Part shown: one piece after another, positions 1-8,872 of the stretch
Position numbering within the stretch: the stretch's first letter is position 1
How the letters are laid out: each line of letters opens with the position of its first letter
Source: Myxococcales bacterium
GTDB taxonomy: Bacteria; Myxococcota_A; Polyangia; Haliangiales; Haliangiaceae
Assembly: GCA_016707895.1 (NCBI GenBank)
Contig: JADJGV010000001.1
Span: 359,501 to 423,500, forward strand
Direction: 5' to 3'
Length of the DNA stretch: 64,000 bases
Made by a program: the position numbers and the translations under genes
Notes under the pieces: model-generated
Told to the model about the DNA's origin: nothing
The model's input: only the letters and a program-made list of their open reading frames with translations
Databases searched by the model: none

Positions 1-1
1 C

Positions 2-1573
2 GTCGCGCACTTCGCCGAGCTCGACGTCACCGCGGCCAGCACGCCCGACAGCCAGGCGCTGTACATCCGCCCGGCCGCGCGCCTGACCGCGGGCCACCGC
101 TACGGCGTCGCGATCCGCAAGAGCCTCAAGGCCAAGGGCGGCGGCGCGCTGCCGATCGCGCCCGGGTTCCAGGCGCTGCTCGACGGCCGGGACGTCGATC
201 ACCCGCTGTTCGCGCGGGCCCGCGACCGCTTCGGCGCGCTGCGCGACGCGCTGGCCACCGCCGGCGTGCCCGCCGACGATCTGGTGCTGGCCTGGGACTT
301 CACGGTCGGCTCCGACGAGTTCGTCCACCGGCTGCCGCGCTCGGCCCGCGATCAGGTGGTCGAGCGCCTCGCCACCACCCGCCAGACCTACCGCATCGAC
401 GACGACTCGATGGTCGACGCCAACATCCGCCGCCGCATCGACGGCTTCGTCACCGCGCCGCTGTTCCTGACCCAGAACGGCGCCTACAACCCCGGCACGA
501 CGCTGGCGCTGGGCAGCGACGGCCTACCCGCCTACCAGGGCATGTACGAGATCCCGTTCACGGCGGTCATCCCGACCTGCGCGTACACCGCGACCGCCCC
601 GATCGGCATCATGATGTACGGCCACGGCCTCAACGGCGCGGGCTCGCAGGCGGCCTCGGGCGCGATCCGCGACACCGCCGTCGCCGCGTGCGTGATCAGC
701 ATCGGCACCGACATGCGCGGCATGAGCGAGAAGGACATCGGCAACATCGCGCGCGCGCTGTCGGACCTCAACCACGGCGACGAGATCTTCGAGGTGCTGG
801 TGCAGGGCATCGCCAACCACGTCGCGCTCGAGCGGGCGATGGAGACGGTGCTCGCCGAGGAGTTGTTCGTGTGCCGCCCCGAGGACGCCACCGCCACCGG
901 CTGCACGGCCGGCGCCCGCCTGGCCGATCCGACCAAGCTCTACTACTACGGCCTGTCGCAGGGCCACATCTTCGGCACCACCGTGGTCGCGTACGCGGCC
1001 AAGATCCGCCGCGGCGTGATCGGCGTCGGCGGCGGCAACTACTCGACGATGCTCGAGCGCTCGACCGACTGGCCCACCTACAAGACGATCTTGCTCGGCA
1101 CCTACCCCGATCCGTTCGACGTCGTGCTGGCGATCAGCCTGTTCCAGCAGCGCTGGGACCAGACCGAGACCTCGGGCGTCGCCAACGTCGTGCTGGCCGG
1201 CGCGCCGCTGGGCTCGCCGCCCAAGCAGCTCTTGCTGCACATGGCGATCGGCGACGACGAGGTGCCCAACCTGGCCACCGAGTGGCAGGCGCGCACGATG
1301 GGCATCCCGGCGCTGTCGCCGGCGTCGGCCTACACGCCGTACGGCATGACCGCGATGGCCGGGCCGATCGTCGGCGGCAGCGCGCTGGTGGTGATGGACG
1401 GCGGCGCGCCCGCGGTGCCGCTGACCAACGAGCCGGCGCCCGAGACCGGCATGCACAGCCTGACCCGCACCCAGGCCGCGAGCCGCCGCCAGATCAAGCG
1501 CTTCTTCGAGACCGGCGAGATCGTCAACGAGTGCGCCGGCGCCTGCCTGTGCGCGCAGCACCAGTGCGATTGA
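2..1573 (+). CDS. Secreted alpha/beta-hydrolase-like protein (5' truncated)
   Basis: The reading frame is open from the window edge, so the N-terminus and any signal peptide are missing; 523 codons are visible. The first 60 codons resemble an Ig-like/bacterial lipase N-terminal domain (IRPAARLTAGHRYGVAI), followed by an AWDFTVGS segment common in myxobacterial secreted proteins. A hydrolase-like core follows, with an oxyanion-type YGHGLNG at about codons 206-212 and a GLSQGH nucleophile-elbow-like motif (Ser at about codon 319). The C-terminus is a short Cys-rich tail (CAGACLCAQHQCD). Family knowledge suggests an exported esterase/lipase-like enzyme of the VolA/Lipase_bact_N type. Substrate is unknown. 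The nucleophile elbow has His after the second Gly, so catalytic competence is not certain. Confidence 0.7.
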   Translation, partial: VAHFAELDVTAASTPDSQALYIRPAARLTAGHRYGVAIRKSLKAKGGGALPIAPGFQALLDGRDVDHPLFARARDRFGALRDALATAGVPADDLVLAWDFTVGSDEFVHRLPRSARDQVVERLATTRQTYRIDDDSMVDANIRRRIDGFVTAPLFLTQNGAYNPGTTLALGSDGLPAYQGMYEIPFTAVIPTCAYTATAPIGIMMYGHGLNGAGSQAASGAIRDTAVAACVISIGTDMRGMSEKDIGNIARALSDLNHGDEIFEVLVQGIANHVALERAMETVLAEELFVCRPEDATATGCTAGARLADPTKLYYYGLSQGHIFGTTVVAYAAKIRRGVIGVGGGNYSTMLERSTDWPTYKTILLGTYPDPFDVVLAISLFQQRWDQTETSGVANVVLAGAPLGSPPKQLLLHMAIGDDEVPNLATEWQARTMGIPALSPASAYTPYGMTAMAGPIVGGSALVVMDGGAPAVPLTNEPAPETGMHSLTRTQAASRRQIKRFFETGEIVNECAGACLCAQHQCD

Positions 1574-1599
1574 CGCTCAGGCGCCGCGCGTAGCGCCGC

Positions 1600-2271
1600 T
1601 CACCACGGCGTCGCGCCGCCCTGCCAGTGCAGGAAGCCGCCCGAGGTGCGGGCGTCGAGCCGATCGATCTGCGCAAGCACGCCGCGCGCCGAGTCGGCCA
1701 CCGGCGTCGGCGCCGCGCGGCCGCCCATGTCGGTCTGGACCCAGCCGGGATCGATCACCGCCGACCAGATGCCCTCGGCGGCGAGGTCGCGGGCCAGCGA
1801 GCGCGACGCCATGTTGAGCGCGGCCTTGGCCATGCGGTAGCCGTACCAGCCGCCGCTGGTGTTGTCGGCGATCGACGCCATCCCCGACGACAGGTGCGCC
1901 AGCTTCTTGCCGCGGCCGCGGCGCAGCGCCGGCAGCAGCGCCTCGGCGATCCGCAGCGGCGCCAGCGCGTTGATCGCGAAGCACCGGGCCAGCTCGTCGT
2001 AGTCGAGCCCGCCCAGCGCCTGGCCGTCGTCGGGCCACACCCCGGCGTTGTTGACCACGACGTCGAGCGCGCCGGCGCCGATCGCCGCCGCCAGCCGCGC
2101 CACCGCCGCGGGATCGGCGACGTCGCACGCGATCACCTCGCGCCCCGGCGCCGCGGCCAGGCTGTCCGGGTTCCGGACCACCGCGACCACCGCGTCGCCG
2201 CGGGCCTCGAGCTGCCGCACCAGCTCGCGGCCGATGCCGCGGTTGGCGCCGGTCACCAGCCAGCGGCTCAC
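1600..2271 (-). CDS. SDR-family oxidoreductase
   Basis: A 223-residue classical short-chain dehydrogenase/reductase. Visible motifs are the N-terminal cofactor-binding TGANRGIG, an acidic CDVADP after beta-3, NNAG, the catalytic Ser in SSGMAS and the YRMAK active-site Tyr-Lys pair. The C-terminal GGFLHWQGG segment is typical of the carbonyl-reductase-like SDR group. The GTG start is chosen because it begins exactly at the Rossmann strand and its GTGA overlaps the stop of the upstream gene by 4 bp, implying translational coupling. Expected role: NAD(P)-dependent reduction of a small carbonyl compound in the cytoplasm; substrate cannot be told. Confidence 0.9.
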   Translation of the reverse strand: MSRWLVTGANRGIGRELVRQLEARGDAVVAVVRNPDSLAAAPGREVIACDVADPAAVARLAAAIGAGALDVVVNNAGVWPDDGQALGGLDYDELARCFAINALAPLRIAEALLPALRRGRGKKLAHLSSGMASIADNTSGGWYGYRMAKAALNMASRSLARDLAAEGIWSAVIDPGWVQTDMGGRAAPTPVADSARGVLAQIDRLDARTSGGFLHWQGGATPW

Positions 2272-2864
2272 GCCGCCCCGCCCCGCCACGCCGCCAGCGC
2301 CGCGACGCCGTCGGCCGGCAGCCACACCGGCAGCCGCTGGCCGGGCGCGTGGCCGAACATCACGAACCCGACCGGGCCGCGGTAGCCGTTGTCGAACGCC
2401 GGCGGCGCGCCGACGTCGACGCCCAGCTCGGGCCCGAGCACCAGCCCGGGCTCGCCCGGCGCCAGCGCCCCGGCCGGCCGCAGCGCGTGGTCGTCGGCGC
2501 CCTCGGTGGCGGTGCGCGCGACCACGACGCGGCCCGCGGTGGTGGTCGCGACGTAGACCTGCACCGCGACGTAGCGCAGCTTGGTCCCGACCAGCGCCGC
2601 GCCGGCCTGCTTGGCCAGGCGGCCGGCCTTGTCGCCCACGGTGTCGTGGAACTCCGGGATCGCCGGGCCGGTGTAGAGCTGCCCCATCCACAGCGCGCGC
2701 AACAGCTCGCCCGGCGCGAGCGCGAAGCCGCTGCCGAACTGCTCGGTCAGCGCTTGCTCCGGGCCGACCCGCGCCACGTGGGCGCGCACGCGCCGGGCGG
2801 CGATCAGGCTGTAGGCCAGCGCGCCGACGATGGCGATCGGGGCGATCAGGTACATCGCGTTCAT
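2268..2864 (-). CDS. Membrane-anchored protein of unknown function
   Basis: 198 residues. An N-terminal hydrophobic segment (residues 3-22, LIAPIAIVGALAYSLIA) is followed by a soluble domain without a motif I recognise. It ends in a Trp/Leu/Pro-containing beta-rich stretch (PVGFVMFGHAPGQ). It is the first gene of a two-gene unit: its TGA overlaps the GTG of the SDR gene, so the two products are probably made together. The ATG is supported by the membrane segment beginning immediately after it. No enzymatic residues can be named; it could be a membrane accessory to the SDR or simply co-transcribed. Confidence 0.6.
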   Translation of the reverse strand: MNAMYLIAPIAIVGALAYSLIAARRVRAHVARVGPEQALTEQFGSGFALAPGELLRALWMGQLYTGPAIPEFHDTVGDKAGRLAKQAGAALVGTKLRYVAVQVYVATTTAGRVVVARTATEGADDHALRPAGALAPGEPGLVLGPELGVDVGAPPAFDNGYRGPVGFVMFGHAPGQRLPVWLPADGVAALAAWRGGAA

Positions 2865-2950
2865 CGCCGACCACGTACCACGCGGGCCCGCCCCACCGCC
2901 GGCACTTCGGTTACACTGCGCGCGGCCGCCGGGTGCGGGCCGTCCGCGGG

Positions 2951-4267
2951 ATGCTCGACTTCCTCCTCATCTTCTCCTTGATCGTCGGCAACGGCGTGTT
3001 CGCGGGCGCCGAGATCGCGCTGCTCTCGGTGCGCAAGACCCGGCTGTCGGAGTACATCCGGCGCGGCGACAAGCGGGCCCTGGCGGTGAAGTCGCTGCGC
3101 GACCGCCCCGAGCGGTTCCTCGCCACGCTGCAGATCGGCCTGACCGTGGTCGGGACCGCCGCCGCGACGTTCGGCGGCGCCCACGGCGCCGGGGCCATCG
3201 CCGACCTGCTGCGCGGGTTCGGCATGGGCGCCTCGGCCGACACGGTCGCGCTGGTGCTGGTGATCGCGGCGATCTCGTTCGCCGAGCTGATCATCGGCGA
3301 GCTGGTCCCCAAGTCGCTGGCGCTGCGGTTCTCGGACACCGTCTCGTTCATGGTCGCGCGCCCGGTGCTGTTCCTGTCGCACGTGATGGCGCCGCTGGTG
3401 TGGCTGCTCACCGGCGTCTCGAACGTCGTGCTCCGGCTGTTCGGCGACAAGACCACCTTCACCGAGACCCGGCTGTCGCGGGATGAGCTGCAGGAGCTGG
3501 TCGAGGAGGCCGCCAAGACCGGCTCCGTCGATCCGCGCGCGTCGGAGATCGCGTCGCGGGCCCTGGACTTCGAGGCGGTGACGGTTGCCGAGGTGATGGT
3601 GCCGCGCAACCGGGTGGTCGCGCTCAAGCGCGGCGCGCCGGCCGAGGAGATCCAGCGGGCCATCCTCGAGGAGGGCCACTCGCGCATGCCGGTGTACGAG
3701 GGCACCATCGACAACATCGTCGGCTACGTCGTCGCCCGCGACGTGCTGGCGCTGGCCTGGGAGCAGGGCCTCGTGCAGTTCGCCGACATCCTGCGGCCGC
3801 CCTACGTGGTGGGCGAGCGCACCCGCGCGCTCGATCTCTTGCGCGAGATGCAGCGCCGCCGGGTGCAGATGGCGGTGGTGACCGACGAGCACGCCGGCCT
3901 GGCCGGCCTGGTCACGATCGAGGATCTGATCGAGGAGCTGGTCGGCGACATCTTCAGCGAGGACGACGAGCCCGAGAAGCTGGTCGAGCGCGAGGCCAGC
4001 GGCACGGCGATCGCGCAGGGCTGGGCCCCGGTGCGCAAGGTCAACCGCGCCCTCGACCTCGACCTGCCGGTGGGCGCCGATCGCACCACGATCGCCGGCC
4101 TGTGCATGTCGCTGGCCCACTCGATCCCGCAGGCCGGCGAGCGGCTGACCACCGAGGACGGCACCATCCTCGAGGTCATCGAGGCGTCGCCGCGCCGGGT
4201 CCGTCGCGTGCGGATCCACCCGGTGGGGCTGGCCGTGGCCCCGGCCGAGCCCAGCCCCGAGGCGTGA
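2951..4267 (+). CDS. CorC/TlyC (HlyC) family CBS-domain membrane protein
   Basis: 438 residues in the order typical of the CNNM/CorC family. Residues 1-200 form the DUF21 transmembrane domain with NGVFAGAEIALLS and the GELVPKSLAL signature. Residues about 215-340 hold a CBS pair (AEVMVPRNRV; VTIEDLIEELVGDIFSEDDE). A C-terminal CorC_HlyC transporter-associated domain lies at about 350-425. Members are inner-membrane proteins linked to Mg/Co efflux or magnesium homeostasis; the hemolysin name is historical. An in-frame GTG at 2933 would add six residues. A weak TACACT -10-like hexamer lies at 2912-2917. Divergent from the SDR unit. Confidence 0.9.
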   Translation: MLDFLLIFSLIVGNGVFAGAEIALLSVRKTRLSEYIRRGDKRALAVKSLRDRPERFLATLQIGLTVVGTAAATFGGAHGAGAIADLLRGFGMGASADTVALVLVIAAISFAELIIGELVPKSLALRFSDTVSFMVARPVLFLSHVMAPLVWLLTGVSNVVLRLFGDKTTFTETRLSRDELQELVEEAAKTGSVDPRASEIASRALDFEAVTVAEVMVPRNRVVALKRGAPAEEIQRAILEEGHSRMPVYEGTIDNIVGYVVARDVLALAWEQGLVQFADILRPPYVVGERTRALDLLREMQRRRVQMAVVTDEHAGLAGLVTIEDLIEELVGDIFSEDDEPEKLVEREASGTAIAQGWAPVRKVNRALDLDLPVGADRTTIAGLCMSLAHSIPQAGERLTTEDGTILEVIEASPRRVRRVRIHPVGLAVAPAEPSPEA

Positions 4268-4302
4268 TCTTCGACGGGGCGCGCGTCCAGGCGCGATCCG
4301 CG

Positions 4303-4332
4303 TTGTCGACAGCACGTCGGGTCCGCTACAAT
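4303..4332 (+). promoter_or_regulatory. Candidate promoter of the SPFH-like gene
   Basis: TTGTCG (4303-4308), an 18-bp spacer and TACAAT (4327-4332), ending 11 nt before the ATG. The predicted transcript start is only a few bases before the start codon, so the mRNA would have almost no leader. Confidence 0.5.
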
Positions 4333-4343
4333 CCTTGCGCCCG

Positions 4344-5630
4344 ATGATCGCCCGTGACGCAGTGGCCGCCGACCAGCTGGTGTACGCGTACCCGTACTCG
4401 GTCGGCCCCGCGGTCGACGTGTCGTGCGGCGCCGACGAGATCGTCGTCCTGTGCCCGGCGTGGTCGGTGGGCGGGATGCTGGGCCCGGGCCGCCACCAGT
4501 GGCAGTCGCCCGAGCCGGGCAAGCCGCTGGCGATCTACTTCGTGCTGACCGGCCCGGTCGAGGTGCCGTTCGACATGGTGACCGGCTTCGTGCTGCCCGG
4601 CACCGGCACCCAGGTCACGGTGCGCGCCACCGGCAGCGTGCTGGTGCGCGTCGGCGATCCCGGCATGCTGATCGCGCAGTTCGTGGGCCTGCCCTTCGAC
4701 CGGGTCAACGCGGGGCTGATGGCCAGCGTCGGCACCAGCGTCGAGCGCCTGCTGGGCAAGGTGCTGCCGCGCAAGATCGCCATCGCCGGCTCGCCGCGCG
4801 CGGTGACCGATCCGTCGATGTGGGCGCCGCTGGCCGAGGAGCTGTCGGCGTACAACCCGACCACCGGCGCGGTCTACGGCGTGCAGTTCGTGCGGTTCGC
4901 CAGCCTGGAGATCGCGCAGGTCGGCCCCAACCTGCAGCCGATCGAGGTGCCGCAGTGGGCCCCGACCGGCACACCGCCCTACGCGGCCCCGGCCCACGTG
5001 GCGCCGCCGCCGCCCCCGGCACCGCCGCCACCGCCCGTCCACGTGCCGGATCCGTCGGTGCGCCCGCAGGAGGCCTCGGGGTGGATCGGCGGCAAGAGCG
5101 AGGCCTCCGGCATGATCGGCGGCAAGGCCGAGGCCTCCGGCATGATCGGCGGCAAGGTCGAGGCCTCCGGCATGATCGGCGGCAAGGTCGAGGCCTCTGG
5201 CATGATCGGCGGCAAGGTCGAGGCCTCCGGCATGATCGGCGGCAAGGTCGAGGCGGCCGGCGCGATCGGCGGCGCGCCCGCCCCGGCGCCGACCTCCAGC
5301 CCATCGATCGAGCCCGCCGGCCTGGCCGCTGGCCCGGCCGACGCGGTCGGCTGGCTGGGCGGCAACGACGTGGTGCTGGTCGAGGACACCGCCAACGGCC
5401 CCGCGCCCGAGGAGCCGCCCGCGCCCGCGCCCGCGCCCGCCGCCGCGCCGCCCGCCCCCGCCGCGCCGTCGACCTACCCGGCCGGCACCCGCGTGCTGGT
5501 CGCGCTCGCCGACGGCCTGCTCCACGCCGGCACCGTGCGGCAGGCGATGGACGGCTACTACGAGCTCGAGATCGGCGGCGCCGACGTGCCGCTGTGGATC
5601 CACGGCAACGCCGTGACCCCGCAGGTCTGA
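4344..5630 (+). CDS. SPFH/band-7-like protein with EASGMIGGK tandem repeats
   Basis: 428 residues. Residues 1-210 resemble the SPFH-type proteins of the YdjI/virion-core-like group: an N-terminal beta-rich segment with GADEIVVLCPAW, LGPGRHQWQ and the long VRATGSVLVRVGDP strand region. A Pro-rich linker (PPPPPAPPPPP) follows. Seven near-identical 10-residue units (consensus EASGMIGGKV) occupy residues 243-312, then comes an Ala/Pro-rich linker. A final domain of about 50 residues (TRVLVALADGLLHAGTVRQ...ELEIGG) looks like a small Tudor/SH3-like barrel. There is no transmembrane segment. The ATG is preferred to an in-frame TTG three codons upstream because it fits the nearby -10. Probably a cytosolic scaffolding protein; function unknown. 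Confidence 0.65.
   Translation: MIARDAVAADQLVYAYPYSVGPAVDVSCGADEIVVLCPAWSVGGMLGPGRHQWQSPEPGKPLAIYFVLTGPVEVPFDMVTGFVLPGTGTQVTVRATGSVLVRVGDPGMLIAQFVGLPFDRVNAGLMASVGTSVERLLGKVLPRKIAIAGSPRAVTDPSMWAPLAEELSAYNPTTGAVYGVQFVRFASLEIAQVGPNLQPIEVPQWAPTGTPPYAAPAHVAPPPPPAPPPPPVHVPDPSVRPQEASGWIGGKSEASGMIGGKAEASGMIGGKVEASGMIGGKVEASGMIGGKVEASGMIGGKVEAAGAIGGAPAPAPTSSPSIEPAGLAAGPADAVGWLGGNDVVLVEDTANGPAPEEPPAPAPAPAAAPPAPAAPSTYPAGTRVLVALADGLLHAGTVRQAMDGYYELEIGGADVPLWIHGNAVTPQV
5070..5279 (+). repeat. Seven 30-bp in-frame tandem repeats
   Basis: Seven consecutive 30-bp units encode EASG(M/W/A)IGGKx. Units 3 to 6 are identical except for one synonymous C/T change, showing very recent duplication or gene conversion. 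The first unit (Trp for Met) and the last (EAAGAIGGAP) are divergent edges, the usual signature of an array that expands and contracts in the middle. Confidence 0.95.
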
Positions 5631-5656
5631 CCGGCCGCGCGGGCCCGGCTTTTTTT
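5631..5656 (+). terminator. Likely intrinsic terminator after the SPFH-like gene
   Basis: Directly after the TGA, a short G/C hairpin (GGCC-GCGCG-GGCC core with extra pairs around it) is followed by seven T residues at 5650-5656. This is the only clear GC-stem-plus-T-tract I found in the window. The stem contains a bulge. Confidence 0.5.
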
Positions 5657-5705
5657 CCAGCATGCCGCGTCACACCGCGGCGGCAGAAGGCTCCATCCTT
5701 TTGCC

Positions 5706-7841
5706 ATGTCCGATCCGCGCGAGGGGAACGCCGACCAAGACACCGCGCTCGCCCGCCAGGCGCTGGCGCAGCGCGACCTGCCGCACGCGCTGCACCACAT
5801 CGGCTGCGCGCTGACCCACGACCCGATGCACCGCGAGCGCATGGCCGTGCTCAACGAGATCATCGCGGCGGCGCCCGATCCGATGGCGCTGGTGCAGCTC
5901 GAGGGCGACGTGTCGTTCGTCGACGCCGCCAACAAGAGCTACGTGCTGGCGTGGATGCGGCGCTGGTCGGAGGCGATGGACCTCATCACCGACGTCGCCG
6001 AGATCCGCCCCGACATCCCGTACATGCTGTGGTGCGAGTGGTGGATGAGCCAGCCCGGCGTGCTGGCGTCGATCCCGCTCGACGAGATCATCGGCGGCAT
6101 CGTCGTCGACATCCTCAAGATCGCGTCGAAGTGCCCGATCCCGACCGGCGCCGACGATCCGCGCAAGCCGACGCTGGAGTCGGGCGCCCGCATCCTCGCG
6201 GCGATCCGCCAGCTCCACCCCGCCGAGGGCATGCTGTGGTTCGGCAGCTCGATGGTCGCGCGGCGCATCGGCGCCACCGGCGAGGCGCTGCAGTTCGCCC
6301 AGCACGCCTACCAGATCGATCCGTCGTGGAAAGCCGCGGTCGGCGTGGCCAACGCGCTGCGCGACGCCAAGCGCCTCGACGAGGCGGCCCAGTGGTTCGC
6401 GCAGGCGATCAAGCACGACCCCAAGGACGTCAGCGCGCACCTCGACTGCGGCGACATGATGCTCGACGCCGACCGCCTGGCCGACGCCCAGCGCCAGTAC
6501 GAGGCCGCGACCGGCAAGGAGCCCGACCACCCGTGGGCCACGGCGTCGCTCCTGTACCTCCGCTACCTCGGCAACAAGGACGCGGCGACCAAGCTGGCGC
6601 TGTTGCGCCTGACCGAGGCCGAGCCGCCCAACCACCGCGCCGAGGATCTGTACGAGAAGCTCGACCCGCCGCGGCTGTTCATCAACCGCCTGCCCCACCC
6701 CGCCGACGCCTCGGCCAACGCGCTCAACGCGATCTTCGAGGAGATGTTCGACAACCCGGCCCAGCACCACGGCTCGACGGTGCGGCTCAAGCTGTCCCAC
6801 GTCGAGTCGCCGAGCGTGGTCGGCGCGTTCTGGCTGCAGATGGAGATGTGGGGCCCGCAGGTCGGCTTCGACTACCAGGTCGAGACCATCCAGCAGCCCG
6901 ACCCGCGCCAGCCCAAGGCCCAGGTGCCGTTCCAGATCTGGCAGTGGGACGGCACCCAGCCCAAGCCCGGCATCGAGCGGCCGAGCTTCCCGACCGTCAC
7001 CGCGATCCACAACCTGGCCAGCGAGCCGTTCGCGCTCGACGTGTGGACGCCGATCGCCGAGCGCACCGCGGCCAAGCTGGGCGGCAGCGCCGCGATCCGC
7101 GAGCTGCTCGGCACGCTGGTGTTCCCGCCGCGGCCGCCCGGCTCGGCGTGGCGGGTGCTGCCGTGGGTGCAGCGCGCGCAGATCGCGACGACCCTGACGA
7201 TCGCGCACTGCGACCCGCACACGCCGTGGCAGGGCAGCCCGCGCCAGCAGGCGCTGTACGGCCTGCTCTACGGCCCCAGCGACTGGACCACCGGCGCGGC
7301 GATCATCGCGCTCGGCGTGCTGGCCCGCCGCGACCCGGCGATCCGCGCCGAGGTGGTGCAGGCGTTCGGCTGGCTGTTCCAGCAGATCCCGCGCGAGGGC
7401 TTCTGCTGCTGGGAGGCGCCGCTGGTGGTCACCTGGCTGACCTTCCCCGACGTCGACGACGTCACCAAGCAGCGGCTGACCGAGTACAAGGCGCGCATCT
7501 TCGACAACAAGACCGGCGGCTCGTCGGTGCGCATGATCCAGCTCGAGGCCAAGAAGTTCGACATGGCCGCCGAGGTGCAGGCGGCGCAGGCGGCGCAGCA
7601 GCAGCTCGCCACCGGCGGCGGCGGCGATCCCGATCCGGTGGTGTTCCCCGGCCAGAAGGTCGCGCGGCTGTCCGACTACGTGAAGCTGATGAAGGCGATG
7701 CAGACCGGCAACATGATGGGCGCGCTCGGCCAGTTCGGGCTCGACATGATGGGCTACGCCTCGGTCGCCACCGCGTGGGGCCAGAAGCTCGCGCAGGATC
7801 CGCCGCTCAACGCCAAGTTCGCGGCGATGATGGCGCGCTGA
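5706..7841 (+). CDS. Large TPR-containing protein of unknown function
   Basis: 711 residues. The N-terminal 300 residues are helical with TPR-like units (DTALARQALAQRDLPHALHHIGCALTHDP; LQFAQHAYQIDPSWKAAVGVANALRDAKRLDEAAQWFAQAIKHDP; ADAQRQYEAATGKEP is a third). The middle contains a beta-rich stretch and an HCDPHTPW segment that I do not recognise. No signal peptide or membrane segment is visible, so it should be cytosolic. It follows the SPFH-like gene after a probable terminator, so it is probably a separate transcript although the two may function together. TPR proteins usually mediate protein contacts; the partner is unknown. Confidence 0.65.
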   Translation: MSDPREGNADQDTALARQALAQRDLPHALHHIGCALTHDPMHRERMAVLNEIIAAAPDPMALVQLEGDVSFVDAANKSYVLAWMRRWSEAMDLITDVAEIRPDIPYMLWCEWWMSQPGVLASIPLDEIIGGIVVDILKIASKCPIPTGADDPRKPTLESGARILAAIRQLHPAEGMLWFGSSMVARRIGATGEALQFAQHAYQIDPSWKAAVGVANALRDAKRLDEAAQWFAQAIKHDPKDVSAHLDCGDMMLDADRLADAQRQYEAATGKEPDHPWATASLLYLRYLGNKDAATKLALLRLTEAEPPNHRAEDLYEKLDPPRLFINRLPHPADASANALNAIFEEMFDNPAQHHGSTVRLKLSHVESPSVVGAFWLQMEMWGPQVGFDYQVETIQQPDPRQPKAQVPFQIWQWDGTQPKPGIERPSFPTVTAIHNLASEPFALDVWTPIAERTAAKLGGSAAIRELLGTLVFPPRPPGSAWRVLPWVQRAQIATTLTIAHCDPHTPWQGSPRQQALYGLLYGPSDWTTGAAIIALGVLARRDPAIRAEVVQAFGWLFQQIPREGFCCWEAPLVVTWLTFPDVDDVTKQRLTEYKARIFDNKTGGSSVRMIQLEAKKFDMAAEVQAAQAAQQQLATGGGGDPDPVVFPGQKVARLSDYVKLMKAMQTGNMMGALGQFGLDMMGYASVATAWGQKLAQDPPLNAKFAAMMAR

Positions 7842-7860
7842 GTTCCATCGAGGCCGCCCC

Positions 7861-8760
7861 TCACGGCGGCGTGAACAGCGCAGCGACCCGCTCGCCCAGG
7901 AACTCGACGAAGCGCGTCGACAGCGCGGTCCGCTGCGCGCTGTGCGGCCACACCGCGTAGACCGGCACCGCCGCGGCGTGCCAGCCCGGCAACACCTCGA
8001 CCAGCCGGCCGCGGGCCAGGTCGGCGCGCACCGTGACCTCGGGCAGCGTCGCGATCCCGACGTCGGCCAGCACCAGCTCGCGCATCGCGTCGGCGCTGTC
8101 GACCGCGACCCGCGGCGCGTAGCCGACGGTGGCCGTGTGGCGGCGGTCGCGCGACGTCAGCACGAACTCGGCGGGCCGCGAGCTCAGGTGGACCACGTCG
8201 AGCGCGGCCAGCCCGGCCGGCGCGGTGACCGGGTGCGCGGCGCGGTAGCGCGGCGAGCCGACCAGCACCCGGCGCATCTCGGCGAGCTTGCGCGCGGTGT
8301 GCGTGCTCTCGACCAGCCGGCCCAGCCGCAGCGCGAGGTCGAGCCCGTCGCGCAGCAGGTCGCGGGGCGCATCGGTGAACGCCAGCGTCAGCCGCACCCG
8401 CGGGTGCGCCCGCGCGAACTCGGCCAGGTCGCGCGGGAACCGGGTCGTCGTGAGGAACGCCGGCGCCGTCACCCGCAGCGTCCCGGCGACGGTCGCGCCC
8501 CGCCCGGTCACCGCGCCCAGCCCGCGCTCGGCGGCGTCGACCATCGCGCGCGCCTCGGCCACCAGCAGCTCGCCGTCGGGGGTCAGCGCCAGCCGCCGGG
8601 TCGAGCGGTGCACCAGCGGCAGCGCCAGCCGGGCCTCGAGCTCGCGGACGTGGTGGCTGACCACCGACGGCGACAGGCCCAGCGCGCGGGCCGCGGCCCG
8701 GAACGAGCCCAGGTCGGCGACCTTCGCGAACACCGCGAGCGCGCGGAGCTGATCGAGCAT
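7861..8760 (-). CDS. LysR-family transcriptional regulator
   Basis: 299 residues with the standard LTTR plan. A winged HTH at residues 1-60 contains LRALAVFAKVADLGSFRAAARALGLSPSVVSHHV-type sequence and RLFxR-like LVHRSTRRLALT. A periplasmic-binding-protein-like effector domain follows to the C-terminus. It is divergently transcribed from the SnoaL-like gene, the classic arrangement in which the LTTR controls itself and the neighbour. A TAGAAT -10-like hexamer (8767-8772, minus strand) lies 6 nt before the ATG, suggesting a leaderless mRNA. The inducer is unknown. Confidence 0.92.
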   Translation of the reverse strand: MLDQLRALAVFAKVADLGSFRAAARALGLSPSVVSHHVRELEARLALPLVHRSTRRLALTPDGELLVAEARAMVDAAERGLGAVTGRGATVAGTLRVTAPAFLTTTRFPRDLAEFARAHPRVRLTLAFTDAPRDLLRDGLDLALRLGRLVESTHTARKLAEMRRVLVGSPRYRAAHPVTAPAGLAALDVVHLSSRPAEFVLTSRDRRHTATVGYAPRVAVDSADAMRELVLADVGIATLPEVTVRADLARGRLVEVLPGWHAAAVPVYAVWPHSAQRTALSTRFVEFLGERVAALFTPP

Positions 8761-8872
8761 CGTTCGATTCTATCGCACAGTGACCGGCAACCATCGTGAC
8801 TAGTCGAACACGGCCGGCGGCGCCATCGTGGCCTCACACGCGGCGCACCCCGCGCTCGCCGAGGAGGCCCCG
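8761..8872. promoter_or_regulatory. Divergent LysR/SnoaL-like intergenic control region
   Basis: 112 bp between the two start codons. It contains the minus-strand TAGAAT hexamer for the LysR gene and an inverted pair GTTCGA (8762-8767) / TCGAAC (8804-8809). On the plus strand a strong Shine-Dalgarno GAGGAGG (8861-8867) precedes the SnoaL-like ATG. The inverted pair is a possible LTTR site, not a proven one. Confidence 0.4.

Noticed and set aside
4424..7960. A 1178-codon open frame across the SPFH-like and TPR genes, and similar giants at 9515-12850 and 12866-15376
   Set aside because: They are Arg/Ala/Gly/Pro low-complexity translations lying over genes with clear domains in another frame or strand. 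Long stop-free shadows are expected at this G+C content.
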